DNA of 64,000 bases, taken from the NCBI RefSeq assembly GCF_000227725.2, contig NZ_MU255056.1, positions 2,158,511 to 2,222,510 of the forward strand, in the 5' to 3' direction. This DNA comes from Thiorhodospira sibirica ATCC 700588. GTDB taxonomy: Bacteria > Pseudomonadota > Gammaproteobacteria > Ectothiorhodospirales > Ectothiorhodospiraceae. Below the pieces are notes generated by a model. That model had not been told where the DNA came from, did not search any database, and saw nothing but the letters and a program-made list of their open reading frames with translations. How positions within the stretch are numbered: the first letter of the stretch is position 1; the number at the start of each line of letters is the position of its first letter. Both the position numbers and the translations under genes were made by a program. Shown one piece after another: positions 17,546-28,077 of the stretch.

Positions 17546-18805
17546 ATGTCTCATCTTGATAGTATACCGATCAGTTTACTGGAGCGCTTATATCCTATCA
17601 GTGAGTTATCATCTGAACATCAAAAGCACATCAGCGGCAAAGCCCAGATTGTGCCGATAAAAGCCGCACAAACTATATATGCTGCTGAGCAGCATCGCTG
17701 GCTTTTGTATGTTCTGGATGGGAAGGTGACCTTGTTTGCTGATGGGAAGGAAGAAACCATTGAACCCAACACGCTGCGAGCACGCTATCCCATTTTTGAG
17801 GAAGGCCGTCTCAAGGGGCACCTGCAAGCGGCCTCAAGCGGACGCTTACTGACACTGGATCGTAATCTTTACCATACCTTACGCGAACATCAAAGCAAAC
17901 ACAGTTATGAAGTGGAGGATATGGAACTTACAGAGATAGAAAATCAGATTTTTGTCGAGATGTATCATTGCTGCTTGGGTAAGGTATTGCGTTTGCCAGT
18001 ATACCCGGATGTCAGTCGCAAACTGATCAGTGTTATCGATAAGCCGGAGCTTGAGGCGGCTTTATTGACGCGCATTGTGCAATTTGATTTAGGATTAACG
18101 GCTGGATTATTACGCACCGTGAATGCCAGTCTATATGGCGGAATCAGTCCTGCTGTACATACCCGTGAGGCCATCAGTCGTCTTGGCCTTGATAATACTC
18201 GCAAGACACTCAACGAAATAGCCTCCGTTTATCTGTTTAAAACCCAATCAATTTTACTCAAAAAACTAGCGCATGACCTCTGGAAAAGTAGCCTGCATAT
18301 TTCAGCACTGAGTTATGCGATAGCCCGTCATGTGAATGTGGCGCATTTAGACCGAGAGCGTGCCATGCTGACCGGCTTTTTGGCAGATATTGGTAAATGG
18401 GGATTGATTGATTACCTGGCTCGCAAGGAGGCTGATTTTCCCGATGAAGAGCAGGCTCAGATAGTCGAACGACTGAATCTGATGGTTGGAGAAATGATCG
18501 CTGCCAAATCCTTAGGCCTGGGAGATGATATGGTGCAGGTGATCAAGGAATCACGTTGCTGGCAGCGCTTAGGCAGTGGTCCAGCGCCGGATTATACTGA
18601 TGTCGTTTTGGCCGCCCGTTTTTATTACCTGACGACGCATGCCCCCAATATATCACTACCGCCCGCTAACACAGTCTCAGCCTTACAGCGTCTATCCCTG
18701 GATCATAATAGTGCAGCGTTGAGATCAACGCTATTTAAAACCGCGCAGCTTGAGATTAACCGTGTGACTACGTTTTTGAAAGAAAAAAGAACGCAAGGTA
18801 ATTAA
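17546..18805 (+). CDS. HDOD-domain signalling protein with an N-terminal cNMP-binding-like domain
   Basis: 419 residues. Residues about 15-125 look like a cyclic-nucleotide-binding fold (LLYVLDGKVTLFADGKEETI) but lack the usual phosphate-binding Arg motif, so ligand binding is doubtful. Residues about 150-345 are an HDOD domain (LLTRIVQFDLGLTAGLLRTVN, AISRLGLDNTRKTL, AMLTGFLADIGKWGL). HDOD proteins are regulators related to HD phosphohydrolases but usually catalytically dead. The gene is visibly more AT-rich than its neighbours. It follows the DUF4214 gene closely and converges on rpoD. Confidence 0.8.
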   Translation: MSHLDSIPISLLERLYPISELSSEHQKHISGKAQIVPIKAAQTIYAAEQHRWLLYVLDGKVTLFADGKEETIEPNTLRARYPIFEEGRLKGHLQAASSGRLLTLDRNLYHTLREHQSKHSYEVEDMELTEIENQIFVEMYHCCLGKVLRLPVYPDVSRKLISVIDKPELEAALLTRIVQFDLGLTAGLLRTVNASLYGGISPAVHTREAISRLGLDNTRKTLNEIASVYLFKTQSILLKKLAHDLWKSSLHISALSYAIARHVNVAHLDRERAMLTGFLADIGKWGLIDYLARKEADFPDEEQAQIVERLNLMVGEMIAAKSLGLGDDMVQVIKESRCWQRLGSGPAPDYTDVVLAARFYYLTTHAPNISLPPANTVSALQRLSLDHNSAALRSTLFKTAQLEINRVTTFLKEKRTQGN

Positions 18806-18844
18806 AAGCAGGATAGAGATAAAACGCTCTACCCTGCCTTTTCG
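18804..18844. terminator. bidirectional terminator between the HDOD gene and rpoD
   Basis: Stem AAAAGCAGGATAGAG paired with CTCTACCCTGCCTTTT, with A-rich and T-rich flanks on both strands. It lies exactly between two convergent genes. Confidence 0.75.
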
Positions 18845-18850
18845 CGCATC

Positions 18851-20734
18851 TTAATCCATATCCAAAAAGCTGCGTAGCATTTCTGAGCGTGAAGGATGAC
18901 GCAGTTTACGCAGGGCTTTGGCTTCGATCTGGCGAATCCGCTCGCGGGTGACATCAAACTGCTTGCCAACCTCTTCCAGGGTGTGGTCGGTGTTCATGTC
19001 AATGCCAAAGCGCATCCGCAGTACCTTAGCCTCGCGTGGCGTCAGGCTGGAAAGCACATCGCGTGTGGTTTCCGAGAGGCTTTCGCGGGTAGCCGATTCG
19101 ATGGGTGACATGACATTGCTGTCTTCGATAAAATCGCCCAGATGTGAATCTTCGTCATCGCCAATGGGTGTCTCCATCGAGATCGGCTCTTTGGCAATTT
19201 TTAGCACTTTGCGTACCTTATCCTCCGGCATTTCCATACGTCGGGATAACTCTTCAGGCGTGGCCTCGCGCCCCATTTCCTGAAGCATCTGCCGACTGAT
19301 GCGATTGAGCTTGTTGATGGTCTCAATCATGTGTACCGGAATGCGAATCGTGCGCGCCTGATCGGCAATCGAGCGGGTAATGGCCTGGCGAATCCACCAG
19401 GTTGCATAGGTCGAAAATTTATAACCGCGCCGATATTCAAATTTATCCACCGCCTTCATCAGGCCGATGTTTCCTTCCTGAATCAGATCCAGAAATTGAA
19501 GGCCGCGATTGGTATATTTTTTCGCAATAGAGATGACCAAACGCAGATTGGCCTCGACCATTTCCTTTTTCGCCCGCCGCGCCTTGGCCTCGCCAATCGA
19601 CATGCGTCGATTGATATCCTTGATTTCAGAAATGCTTAAGCCGGTTTCTTCTTCAATGGCAACGAGCTGTTTCTGAATCCGCAAAATTTCGTCTTTGTTT
19701 TGCTGTAAGGCCGCTGCATACGGTGTTTTTTCCTTAACCAGCCCGTCTAACCATTTGAGATTGGTTTCATTTTCCGGAAAGGAGTGTATGAAGTCTTTGC
19801 GCGGCATTTTGCAGCGATTGATGCAGGTATCCATCACGGCCCGTTCGTGACTGCGAATCCGTTCTACCACGCCATGCAAGTCGATGGTTAATTGATCGAC
19901 CAGACGCGGTACCAACTTCATTTCCATGAAATAATGCGCCAATTCTTCGCGTGCCTGGCGATACTTTTCCTTTTGTTTTTTCTCGGCAAAGCCGACAGCG
20001 CGCTCATACATTTCACGCAATTTGCTAAAGCGCTCCTGTGCTTCTTCAGGATCGGGGCCGGCATCGACCAGATCATCTTCAGCGCTGGCGACTTCTTCGT
20101 CTTCCTCATCATTGCTGACGCTATCTACATCATCATCGCTGGCTTCCATCGCGGTGACGTTGTTTTCATCGTCGAGTAATTCGCTGTCAGGCGCTGAGGA
20201 ATTCACCACATCACCCGTCGTTATGTCCATAAAGCCGACGAGGACATCGCTGAGCTTGATTTCCTCGCTTTGTACCTTTTCGTATTCGGCCAGCAAGGAG
20301 GCGATGGATTGCGGATAATGCGCTAAAGCAAACAGGACCTGCGCCAGCCCTTCTTCAATCCGCTTGGCAATCTGAATCTCGCCATCGCGGGTCAGCAGCT
20401 CGACAGTTCCCATTTCACGCATGTACATGCGCACCGGATCGGTGGTACGACCAAATTCACCATCTACCGAAGCCAGTGCTGCCGCCGCCTCTTCAGCGGC
20501 ATCATCATCTGCGGTAACGCCGGTATCCGATAACAACAAGGTATCGGCATCGGGCGCCTGCTCGTGTACCGCGATCCCCATGTTGTTGATCATGAAGATA
20601 ATATCTTCAATCTGCTCAGGGTCTACAATGGTGTCCGGCAGATGATCATTGACCTCTGCATAGGTCAGGAAACCTTGCTCTTTGCCTTTGGCAATAAGCT
20701 CTTTGAGTCTGGACTGCTGTTCTTCTTGATCCAT
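18851..20734 (-). CDS. rpoD: primary sigma factor RpoD (sigma-70)
   Basis: About 627 residues from [20 protein letters not shown]. Region 1.1 is followed by region 1.2 ([11 protein letters not shown]), then a long acidic non-conserved insert, then regions 2-4. Region 2 has the core-binding and -10-melting segments ([38 protein letters not shown]). Region 4.2 has [19 protein letters not shown] for the -35 box. The usual upstream partner dnaG is not adjacent: upstream are hairpin repeats and the MscS-type gene. A longer in-frame extension upstream has no family support. Confidence 0.97.
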   Translation of the reverse strand: MDQEEQQSRLKELIAKGKEQGFLTYAEVNDHLPDTIVDPEQIEDIIFMINNMGIAVHEQAPDADTLLLSDTGVTADDDAAEEAAAALASVDGEFGRTTDPVRMYMREMGTVELLTRDGEIQIAKRIEEGLAQVLFALAHYPQSIASLLAEYEKVQSEEIKLSDVLVGFMDITTGDVVNSSAPDSELLDDENNVTAMEASDDDVDSVSNDEEDEEVASAEDDLVDAGPDPEEAQERFSKLREMYERAVGFAEKKQKEKYRQAREELAHYFMEMKLVPRLVDQLTIDLHGVVERIRSHERAVMDTCINRCKMPRKDFIHSFPENETNLKWLDGLVKEKTPYAAALQQNKDEILRIQKQLVAIEEETGLSISEIKDINRRMSIGEAKARRAKKEMVEANLRLVISIAKKYTNRGLQFLDLIQEGNIGLMKAVDKFEYRRGYKFSTYATWWIRQAITRSIADQARTIRIPVHMIETINKLNRISRQMLQEMGREATPEELSRRMEMPEDKVRKVLKIAKEPISMETPIGDDEDSHLGDFIEDSNVMSPIESATRESLSETTRDVLSSLTPREAKVLRMRFGIDMNTDHTLEEVGKQFDVTRERIRQIEAKALRKLRHPSRSEMLRSFLDMD

Positions 20735-20789
20735 AAACACCCGCTTGATCTGCAAGATCCACAGATTAAAATGAACCTGATAGTTTATC

Positions 20790-20840
20790 ACACTTCGAGT
20801 TTTTTGTTTGCAAAAAATTCCGTCATTGTCAAGTTTTATC
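20790..20840 (-). promoter_or_regulatory. candidate rpoD promoter region
   Basis: On the minus strand a consensus TTGACA (20832-20827) lies upstream of TTGCAA and TGATAAACTAT. TTGCAA with a 17-base spacer and TGATAA is one possible pair. The TTGACA is a perfect box but lacks a good -10 at 17 bases. This is pattern evidence only. Confidence 0.35.
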
Positions 20841-20874
20841 GTCTGCGGAGAGCGCATGGCGGACACTGACATGT

Positions 20875-20927
20875 GGCGAACGCATCTTGCGTTCGCCGTT
20901 TTAAAGCAGCATCTGGAAGATGCCGCC
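20875..20927 (-). repeat. two-hairpin repeat family, copy 5 (inverted)
   Basis: Read on the minus strand: GGCGGCATC, loop TTCCA, GATGCTGC, linker TTTAAAAC, then GGCGAACGCA, loop AGA, TGCGTTCGCC. This is the same two-hairpin order as copy 6 near 47.6 kb. It lies between rpoD and the MscS-type gene. Confidence 0.75.
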
Positions 20928-20957
20928 ACAAAGCGACGACTGGAAGTCAGCGTCACC

Positions 20958-23900
20958 TTATGGGTGAGGGAAGTTGTCTTTGGGGGTGTTGGGTGAGGCG
21001 AAGCTGACGTGGATGTCGCGTTGCGGGAAGGGGATTTCCAGGCCGTGTTGGCGCAGCGCGGCTTCGATGTTCATGTGCAGTTCGTGCATGAGGGGCATGC
21101 GGTCGGCGAGTTCGCTGGCAAAGACGTAGACATCGAAGTTCAATGCGCTATCGCCAAAGCCGGAGAAGTAGACACGCGGTTCGGGGTCGTTGCGTACCAG
21201 GGGGTTGGTGCGCACGGCCTCTAAAATGGTTTGATAGGCGAGTTTGGTGTCTGAACCGTAGGCAATGCCCACGCGCAGGGTGACGCGGGTGATGGCATCA
21301 GAGAGCGTCCAGTTGATGACGCGCTGGGTGATGAGTTCTTTGTTGGGGACGATGATTTCTTTGCGATCCCAGTCGGTGATGGTGGTGGCGCGGATCTGGA
21401 TGCGGCTGACGCGCCCGGTAAGGTTGCCGACGGTGACGGTATCGCCTACGCGCACCGGGCGTTCAAACAAGATGATCAAACCGGAGATGAAGTTACCAAA
21501 GATTTCCTGCAGACCAAAGCCCAGTCCCACGGTCAGCCCGGCAGCCAGCCACTGGATTTTCGACCAGGTAAAGCCCAGGGTACTAAAGACCAGCCCCAGA
21601 CCGAGCAGGGCGATGCCGTATTGCATCAGGTGGGTGACGGCGTAGCGGCTGCCCGATTGCAGCGAGGTGCGTTGTAATAAAATAATCTCCAGCAGCGCGG
21701 GGAGGTTACGCCCCAAAACCAGGGCACCAATCGCAAACACCAGCGCCAGTAACAGGTCAGCCAGGGTGATCGGTTTGACCAGGGTTTCGTTGCCAACCTT
21801 GACTTCATGGCCCCACAGGTGAACGGCATCAAGAAATGACAACGCGGGCAGGACATCTGACCAGATCATCCATAGACCGCCAAAGGCCAGCAGGTATAAA
21901 AAGGCGCGCAGCAGGCGGCGGGTTTTTTCGTCCACCAGATCGAGGTCAATCGCCGGGGTTTCTGAGGGCGGCGCTTCGGCTTCTTCATGCGGGCTGCCGC
22001 TGTCGCTTTGGCCTTGTTTGGCCCGCGCAGCGCGGGCAGCCTCGCGGCGTTCCAGGGCCTGTTGAAAGGCAACCCGGCGGCGGGTCAGGGTGAGCCAGCG
22101 CAAGGTCAGATCGTGCAGAAAGATACCGGCGACCACCAGCCAGAAGGTGTTGACCATGCGCAGGGAGAGGGCCTGGGCGCTGTAGTAATAACCCAGCCAG
22201 GCCAGCACGGCCAGGGCCAATGGAATGCCAACCCCCAGCAGATACCAGAGATAACGCAACCGCACCAGCCAGCCCTGACGTTTTGCGTACGTAGGGGCTA
22301 CGGCGCCGCCGCGGGGTCTGAGCATGTGCTCCATGAACAGGGCAAAGGCCAGCAGGGTGATGATGAAGGCAATGCGTCCCAACCCGGCAGCATAGAGCTC
22401 TGGGGCGTATGCGCTTAGCGTCGTCGCCACAAAGACTGCCGGGACGGCAATCAGGGTGAGCTGTTTAAGTTGGCGGCGTAAAATCCCCAGCGCATGGCTA
22501 TTCCATAGAAAATGGCGAGTGGCTACGCCACGGGCATTGCACATGCGCAAAAACAAGGCCAGATTGAACCAGATCGGTGCTGCCCATAAAAAGCCCAGAC
22601 CTGCGGCGCGGGTGAAGTCATCGGCCTCGGAGGCTGAGTACATGAGCCAGCCGGCAAAGCCTAACAGCCACGGGCCGGGCAGCGTCAATAGCAGGGTGAG
22701 CAGCAGGGCAAAGAGGGTGTGGCTGAAACGATCCAGATGCACACGTCCTACCTTGGCACCGACCTTTTCCAGGTGCGCCATCATGCGCGTGCGCAGCCAT
22801 AACAGCGGTATGGCGACCAGCAAGGCCAGCAGCGACAGATGCGGACGCGCCCAGATTTCCAGTCCAAGATGATCCAGCGCCACCGACCAGTTGCGCGGCG
22901 ATAACAGCCAGGCCGCCGCCTCAGCCACATCCCAGGCCATGTGCGGGATCAGGATGGCATGACTGGGTACCCACAGCAGGTGTTCGGCAAGAAAATCGGC
23001 ATATTCAGTGGCGCGCTCAATCAGCAGGCGTTCAGCAAAGTCAAGCTCGCTCAAGGCGCGCAGATACATCGAGCGGGTGTGCGCCAGGCGTTCCAAAAGA
23101 TCATGCTGGGTATGCAGCAAGGTGGTGAGTTCTTCGCGGATTTGCGCTATGGTCTGGGCCTCCGGCAACGGCGCCAGCTCGGTGTCCATCAGCCGCTCGA
23201 CAGTGGCAGAAATCGCGCCCATTTTGCGCCGTTCATCGGCGGCCAGCAGATCAGCCAGACCCATGTCGGCAATGAGCCTGACCCGCTGGGCAGCGGCGGC
23301 GCGGTATTGGCGGATATCGGGGAGCGCATCGCGCTGCTCCAGTAGCACGCGCCCCAGGGTGACGCTTAAACCGGCGATGGCCAGTTTTTGCTGGGTATTG
23401 TGGAAGTCCTTTTCCAGGATTTGCACCTCGCGCTCCACCGCTTCACGCTGGCGGGTCGCTGCTTCCAGTTCGTGGGTGAGAATGGCCAGCTCGCTACCCA
23501 GGGCGGCATTACGTTCCGCCAGTTGGCGGATCACCGCCGGTCGATCCGCCAACGCACGCTCGGCAGAGGCGACCTGATGCAGCGCCACGGCGGCTTGGGT
23601 GCGGCGCAGTTCGTTGAGCGTTTCTTGCACCCACTGGACGCGCAATTCAGCCTGCTGCACCTCGCGGTTGGTCTGGTCGCGGCGCAGGGTGCTTAACTGG
23701 ATGCGCAGCGGCAGGCTGGCGATTTCCTGTTCCAGGCGGCCAATTTCGGTTTCGCGATGATATTGGCGGGCCAGCAATGATAGACGGCGCGCCTCGCTGA
23801 GCTCAGCCGTCTCACCGGGCAGCGGTGTAGCACGCAGTTCGCTTTGGATTTCTTGCAGCGCCTGGCGGGCATCGGCGATACCTTGGCGGGCAGTGCTGGT

Positions 23901-24410
23901 ACGCGGCTGAGCCTCGCGCAAAATCCGCTCCTGTTCGGCCAGGCGGGATTTGGCGGCGTTGAGCTCGGTTTGTTCAAGGCTTAGGCGCTGTTCCAGTTCG
24001 CTGATGGCCAGCGCTTGCAGGGCCTGGGTCTGCTCAGGCGTGGGTACGGTGGCGGCAGGGCTGCGTTCCTGTTGCTGGCGCAGGGCCTCGATTTCCTGCG
24101 GCGCGGTTTCCAGCGCATTGAGGTACATGGCGGTCGCCCGCGCATGGGTGCGCGCACTTTCCAGATGCCCTTTGGCGCGGTTAAGCAGCTCTTTGATCTG
24201 GGTCCGCACCCCCTCATCCAGGGCTGTATTGGCCTCGATTTCCTGCAGGCGTGTCTCAAGGTGGGTGACGCTGACGGTGTTTTCATAGGCCGTCTCTTGC
24301 GCCTGCGCCGCTACCATTAGCAACAGTACCAGCACACCCACCCACAGCGCGCAAAACCTCAGCAAAACCACCCCGCTTTGCATAGATGGGGTGGTTTTAA
24401 AGCGCGACAC
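20958..24410 (-). CDS. large MscS-family mechanosensitive channel (MscK/MscM type)
   Basis: 1150 residues from a GTG, or 1141 from an ATG nine codons later. A signal peptide (ending near AAQAQE) precedes a long periplasmic coiled coil (about 45-490: many E/Q/R heptads such as [20 protein letters not shown]). A membrane region of about ten helices (about 530-960) then leads into the MscS core ([21 protein letters not shown]) and beta domain ([30 protein letters not shown]). The size and layout fit the giant MscK/YjeP group. It releases solutes on osmotic down-shock. It follows purN with its start inside purN's terminator-like hairpin. Confidence 0.92.
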   Translation of the reverse strand: MSRFKTTPSMQSGVVLLRFCALWVGVLVLLLMVAAQAQETAYENTVSVTHLETRLQEIEANTALDEGVRTQIKELLNRAKGHLESARTHARATAMYLNALETAPQEIEALRQQQERSPAATVPTPEQTQALQALAISELEQRLSLEQTELNAAKSRLAEQERILREAQPRTSTARQGIADARQALQEIQSELRATPLPGETAELSEARRLSLLARQYHRETEIGRLEQEIASLPLRIQLSTLRRDQTNREVQQAELRVQWVQETLNELRRTQAAVALHQVASAERALADRPAVIRQLAERNAALGSELAILTHELEAATRQREAVEREVQILEKDFHNTQQKLAIAGLSVTLGRVLLEQRDALPDIRQYRAAAAQRVRLIADMGLADLLAADERRKMGAISATVERLMDTELAPLPEAQTIAQIREELTTLLHTQHDLLERLAHTRSMYLRALSELDFAERLLIERATEYADFLAEHLLWVPSHAILIPHMAWDVAEAAAWLLSPRNWSVALDHLGLEIWARPHLSLLALLVAIPLLWLRTRMMAHLEKVGAKVGRVHLDRFSHTLFALLLTLLLTLPGPWLLGFAGWLMYSASEADDFTRAAGLGFLWAAPIWFNLALFLRMCNARGVATRHFLWNSHALGILRRQLKQLTLIAVPAVFVATTLSAYAPELYAAGLGRIAFIITLLAFALFMEHMLRPRGGAVAPTYAKRQGWLVRLRYLWYLLGVGIPLALAVLAWLGYYYSAQALSLRMVNTFWLVVAGIFLHDLTLRWLTLTRRRVAFQQALERREAARAARAKQGQSDSGSPHEEAEAPPSETPAIDLDLVDEKTRRLLRAFLYLLAFGGLWMIWSDVLPALSFLDAVHLWGHEVKVGNETLVKPITLADLLLALVFAIGALVLGRNLPALLEIILLQRTSLQSGSRYAVTHLMQYGIALLGLGLVFSTLGFTWSKIQWLAAGLTVGLGFGLQEIFGNFISGLIILFERPVRVGDTVTVGNLTGRVSRIQIRATTITDWDRKEIIVPNKELITQRVINWTLSDAITRVTLRVGIAYGSDTKLAYQTILEAVRTNPLVRNDPEPRVYFSGFGDSALNFDVYVFASELADRMPLMHELHMNIEAALRQHGLEIPFPQRDIHVSFASPNTPKDNFPHP
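24364..24398. terminator. strong hairpin overlapping the purN stop and the MscS-type gene's start
   Basis: A perfect 11-bp stem AAAACCACCCC / GGGGTGGTTTT with a 13-base loop. On the minus strand it ends in TTTT like an intrinsic terminator for purN. Its loop contains the ATG of the downstream channel gene. Confidence 0.6.
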
Positions 24411-25080
24411 AGGCCAGATCCAGCGGCTGATCCAGGCGCTGCTGATCCAGCCATACCGTGTTAGCCTTAAGTTGCAAACGTCCCTGACAGAACAGCCGAA
24501 CCACCGCCGGATAAAGGCGGTGCTCCTGGATCAAGACACGCGCTGCCAAGGTCTGCGGGGTGTCATCGGGTAAAACGGGGACACGCGCCTGCATGATCAC
24601 CGGGCCGCCGTCGAGTTCTTGATTGACAAAATGCACACTGCAGCCGTGGACGCTCAAACCCTCTGCCAGTGCCCGCTCATGGGTATGCAGACCGCGCAGG
24701 GCGGGCAATAGCGAAGGATGGATATTCACCAGCCGCCCGAGGTAATGGGTGACAAACACGGGGGTGAGGATGCGCATAAAGCCCGCCAGCACCACCAGCG
24801 TCGGCTGATACGCCTCAATGGCCTGAATCAGCGCCTGATCAAAGTCTTCACGTCGGGCATAGGCGCGATGCGCGATCACTTGGGTAGCAATGCCTGCCTG
24901 CTGCGCCCGCTGCAAACCTAGGGCATCAGGCTGGTTGCTGATCACGGCGGCAATGCGCCCTGGGATAAAACCGCTGGCGGTGGCGTCGATCAGTGCCTGC
25001 AGATTACTGCCAGAACCGGAGATCAACACCACCATCGTCGGCGGGGCCGGGGTTTGTAACTGCTGGCTAAAATCTATCAT
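24397..25080 (-). CDS. purN: phosphoribosylglycinamide formyltransferase PurN
   Basis: 227 residues. The N-terminal VLISGSGSNLQALIDA is the phosphate-binding loop. The catalytic Asn-His lies in NIHPSLLPALRG and the Asp in HFVNQELDGGPVIMQ. It transfers a formyl group from 10-formyl-THF to GAR in purine synthesis. It follows purM on the same strand after about 220 bases, as in many gammaproteobacteria, although there the two genes are usually closer. It runs into a hairpin at its stop. Confidence 0.95.
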   Translation of the reverse strand: MIDFSQQLQTPAPPTMVVLISGSGSNLQALIDATASGFIPGRIAAVISNQPDALGLQRAQQAGIATQVIAHRAYARREDFDQALIQAIEAYQPTLVVLAGFMRILTPVFVTHYLGRLVNIHPSLLPALRGLHTHERALAEGLSVHGCSVHFVNQELDGGPVIMQARVPVLPDDTPQTLAARVLIQEHRLYPAVVRLFCQGRLQLKANTVWLDQQRLDQPLDLACVAL

Positions 25081-25301
25081 TTTTTATAAAAACCTTGTCT
25101 TTTTGCGCCCGGTTGAGCTGTGCTTTGTTATGTAGTAGGCTGTCCTTGTGCGCTTTTGCACCGTCCAGACAGGCTACGGCTGGACGTTAATCCGTACGCA
25201 AGAGTTATGTAAGACCCGGTTTTTCCTGGCAATAGCAGTGACGGCGTATACAAATCCGTGAAATAGATTTTTAGTAGCGGTTGTACGGTCCATTGGCAAG
25301 C

Positions 25302-26363
25302 TTAGGCCAGCTGCACAGCAGGCGGGGTGTCTGCTGCGGTGGCCATGATGTCGCCGATATGAAAGGCACCAATCCCGGCCTGTTCAAAATGAATGCGGGC
25401 AGCCTCAATGCCTTCTTTGGGTAGAATCACCACCATGCCAATGCCGCAGTTGAAGGTACGCAGCATTTCCTCGCGGCTCACCTTACCGGCACTGCGCAGC
25501 CAGTCAAACACCGCCGCACGCGGCCAGGCGGCCTCATCAATCAGGGCTGCCGTGCCCTTGGGCAAGACACGCGGAAGGTTTTCCAAAAGCCCGCCGCCGG
25601 TGATATGTGCCAATGCATGAATGCGGTGGTGCGCGAGCAGTTGCAGCAGCGGCTTGACATAGATGCGCGTGGGCATCATCAGGGCATCGGCCAGGGTGGT
25701 GTTGCCACAGGGTGAATCCATATTCACCGAAGTGCTCTCCAGAATTTTGCGGATCAGGGAGTAGCCGTTGGAGTGCGGCCCGGAGGATGCCAGCCCTAGC
25801 ACGGCATCACCGGGACCAACCCGCGAGCCATCGAGAATCGCCGCTTTTTCGACAATCCCTACCGCAAAGCCAGCCAGATCATACTCACCGTTGGCATACA
25901 TGCCCGGCATTTCAGCGGTTTCCCCACCTACCAGGGCGCATCCGGCCTCGGTGCAGCCGTGGGCAATGCCTTGTACCACCTGCGCGGCCTGCTCCACATC
26001 CAGCTGGCCGGTGGCAAAATAATCCAGGAAAAACAACGGCTCAGCGCCCTGCACCACAATATCATTGACACACATGGCGACCAGATCAATGCCGATGGTG
26101 TCATGACGCTGCAGGCGCTGCGCTAGCTTGAGCTTGGTACCCACGCCATCGGTTCCAGACACCAGCACGGGCCGTTGATAGCGCTCCAGCGGCAGTTCAA
26201 ACAAGGCCCCAAAGCCGCCCAATCCGCCGAGCACCTCCGGTCGCAAGGTGGCTTGGGCAAAGGGCTTAATGCGCTGCACCAGGGCATTACCGGCATCAAT
26301 ATCAACACCGGCATCGCGATAAGTCAGGCCGGGGGTTTTTGGTGCGTCAGGAACTGAAGGCAT
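25302..26363 (-). CDS. purM: phosphoribosylformylglycinamidine cyclo-ligase PurM
   Basis: 353 residues. It has the AIR synthetase signature segments [54 protein letters not shown] and [11 protein letters not shown]. The C-terminal half carries [17 protein letters not shown] and [15 protein letters not shown]. It uses ATP to close the imidazole ring of AIR. It is divergent from the DUF2066 gene and upstream of purN. Confidence 0.97.
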   Translation of the reverse strand: MPSVPDAPKTPGLTYRDAGVDIDAGNALVQRIKPFAQATLRPEVLGGLGGFGALFELPLERYQRPVLVSGTDGVGTKLKLAQRLQRHDTIGIDLVAMCVNDIVVQGAEPLFFLDYFATGQLDVEQAAQVVQGIAHGCTEAGCALVGGETAEMPGMYANGEYDLAGFAVGIVEKAAILDGSRVGPGDAVLGLASSGPHSNGYSLIRKILESTSVNMDSPCGNTTLADALMMPTRIYVKPLLQLLAHHRIHALAHITGGGLLENLPRVLPKGTAALIDEAAWPRAAVFDWLRSAGKVSREEMLRTFNCGIGMVVILPKEGIEAARIHFEQAGIGAFHIGDIMATAADTPPAVQLA

Positions 26364-26550
26364 GGCGATGGTCTTTTATCATTGGGTTAGGGTTGGCAAG
26401 CGGCAAACGCCAAGGGATCATGCTGAAGTTTTTGGCGGCTGGCAAGTGAGGGCGTGTGCACGTCACGGCAAAAGACGATACCCTGACCGTTACGCGCTTT
26501 GTGTGCTATTTTAGCGAAAAACCGCGTGAGGTTATAGCCATTTGCGCCCG

Positions 26551-27441
26551 ATGTACACCCCATCTCCCATCATGGCCTGCGTGCTCAGTCTTTGCCTGAG
26601 TGTCACCGCTTCGGCGGCCTTTGCAACAGAGCCTGCGTCTGTACCCGGTGACAGCACTACGCTGACCGCCTTAAGGCCCATCGCAGCAGACCCGCGTCCC
26701 TTATGGTTGTTATGGGGCACAGCGCTGCATACCCAGGCCCAGACACATGGCTTTATTCAGTCCCCGCCACCAGAAGAGCTGCCCTGGATGACGCCCTTGT
26801 ATGCGGCGCTTAATGCCGGTGAAGTGCGCTGGTTATGGCCGCTGTTTGACCTGCAAGATCAGCTGGCAGTGCCATTGCCAGTGCTGGAAGCAGGTCACGA
26901 AGCGGCGGTTATGGACGCCTCGGTACGCTATCACGCCGATGGCGTGGTTATGCTCAGGCTGGAAATCGACGAGCACGGTGCCTGTCAGGCGCGCTGGCAA
27001 GCACACACGCAGGCGATGACGCGGCGCTGGCACACGCAAGGCCCCACCCCCCCGGCCTGTGTGCAGGAAGGGCTTGCATTACTGAGCAAACCTGTAGATG
27101 CCCTGTTTGCACCGATTCTGGCCGAGATTCCCGCCATTTCCGAGGACTCGCCGTCCGCTGACGAGCAGGTGATTCTCATTGCGATTGACGGCGTTCGCCA
27201 TTATGGTGATATGGTGCAGCTGCGTCAGCTGATGGCAAGACAAGCGTCGCTGCATACCGTTAAAATCAGCGCAGTTTATCCGCAGCGGGTCATTTTCCAG
27301 GCCGTTGCAGCGCTTGCCCCCGAAGCGCTTGCGCAGGTACTGGCAACCTCGCCCACGCTCGAACCACTGCCGGAACATATAAATACCGATGCTCTGGCGG
27401 GGACACATCATCATTTTTTAGGTTTTAGGCTCATCCCGTGA
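26551..27441 (+). CDS. DUF2066 exported protein
   Basis: About 296 residues from ATG (an in-frame TTG lies three codons earlier). A signal peptide ends near AAFATE. The body has the DUF2066 landmarks RPLWLLWG, then PWMTPLYAALNAG and WPLFDLQDQL. It appears shorter at the N-terminus than typical DUF2066 proteins, which start with a first repeat before this block. It overlaps the next gene by 4 bases. In many gammaproteobacteria DUF2066 sits beside a CDP-alcohol phosphatidyltransferase and hda, but hda is missing here. Its function is unknown. Confidence 0.7.
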   Translation: MYTPSPIMACVLSLCLSVTASAAFATEPASVPGDSTTLTALRPIAADPRPLWLLWGTALHTQAQTHGFIQSPPPEELPWMTPLYAALNAGEVRWLWPLFDLQDQLAVPLPVLEAGHEAAVMDASVRYHADGVVMLRLEIDEHGACQARWQAHTQAMTRRWHTQGPTPPACVQEGLALLSKPVDALFAPILAEIPAISEDSPSADEQVILIAIDGVRHYGDMVQLRQLMARQASLHTVKISAVYPQRVIFQAVAALAPEALAQVLATSPTLEPLPEHINTDALAGTHHHFLGFRLIP

Positions 27442-28025
27442 ATTGGCATTATCTACCAAACGTCATTACGATAGCGCGTATCGCCCTGGCCTTACCCATT
27501 GTCTGGAGCCTGTGGCAAGGCCAGTATGCGCTGGTCTTGTTACTTTTATTCATCGCTGGCCTCTCGGATGCGCTGGATGGCTGGCTGGCAAGGCGCTATG
27601 GCTGGCAAAGCCCCCTGGGTGCCTATCTTGATCCTCTGGCCGATAAGGTCTTGATGGTGGCAACCTACTTTACCGTAGCGCTCACCGGGCTGTTGCCGTG
27701 GTGGCTGGTGCTGGCGGTGGTGGTGCGTGATCTGGTCATTGTTGCCGGGGCCATCGGCTATCGCGGTGTCACCAAACAACTGGAGATGCAACCGCTGCTG
27801 ATCAGCAAGCTCAATACCTTCATGCAGATTGTGCTGGTGTTATCAGTAATCATCAACGCCGGGGTATATCCCTTGCCGCCGCTGTTGCTGCACAGCCTGA
27901 TCGGTATCGTACTGTTTACCACCTTAAGCAGCGGCGCGGCCTATGTCTGGCTGTGGTCACGCAAAACCGTGGTGTATCGCCGAAAAAAAAATGCAGCTCC
28001 TTTGCAAGAAGATGAGCCCCGCTAG
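27438..28025 (+). CDS. CDP-alcohol phosphatidyltransferase (PgsA-like)
   Basis: 195 residues, about five membrane helices. The family active site is complete: SDALDGWLARRYG followed by GAYLDPLADK (D-x2-DG-x2-AR-x8-G-x3-D-x3-D). It joins a CDP-activated lipid to an alcohol, most likely glycerol-3-phosphate or a cardiolipin-type reaction. The ATG overlaps the DUF2066 stop, so the two are translationally coupled. Confidence 0.9.
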   Translation: MNWHYLPNVITIARIALALPIVWSLWQGQYALVLLLLFIAGLSDALDGWLARRYGWQSPLGAYLDPLADKVLMVATYFTVALTGLLPWWLVLAVVVRDLVIVAGAIGYRGVTKQLEMQPLLISKLNTFMQIVLVLSVIINAGVYPLPPLLLHSLIGIVLFTTLSSGAAYVWLWSRKTVVYRRKKNAAPLQEDEPR

Positions 28026-28077
28026 CGAGACAGGTTACAAAACGCTGCATCAACCCAACAAGGAGGCCTTTTTTGCC

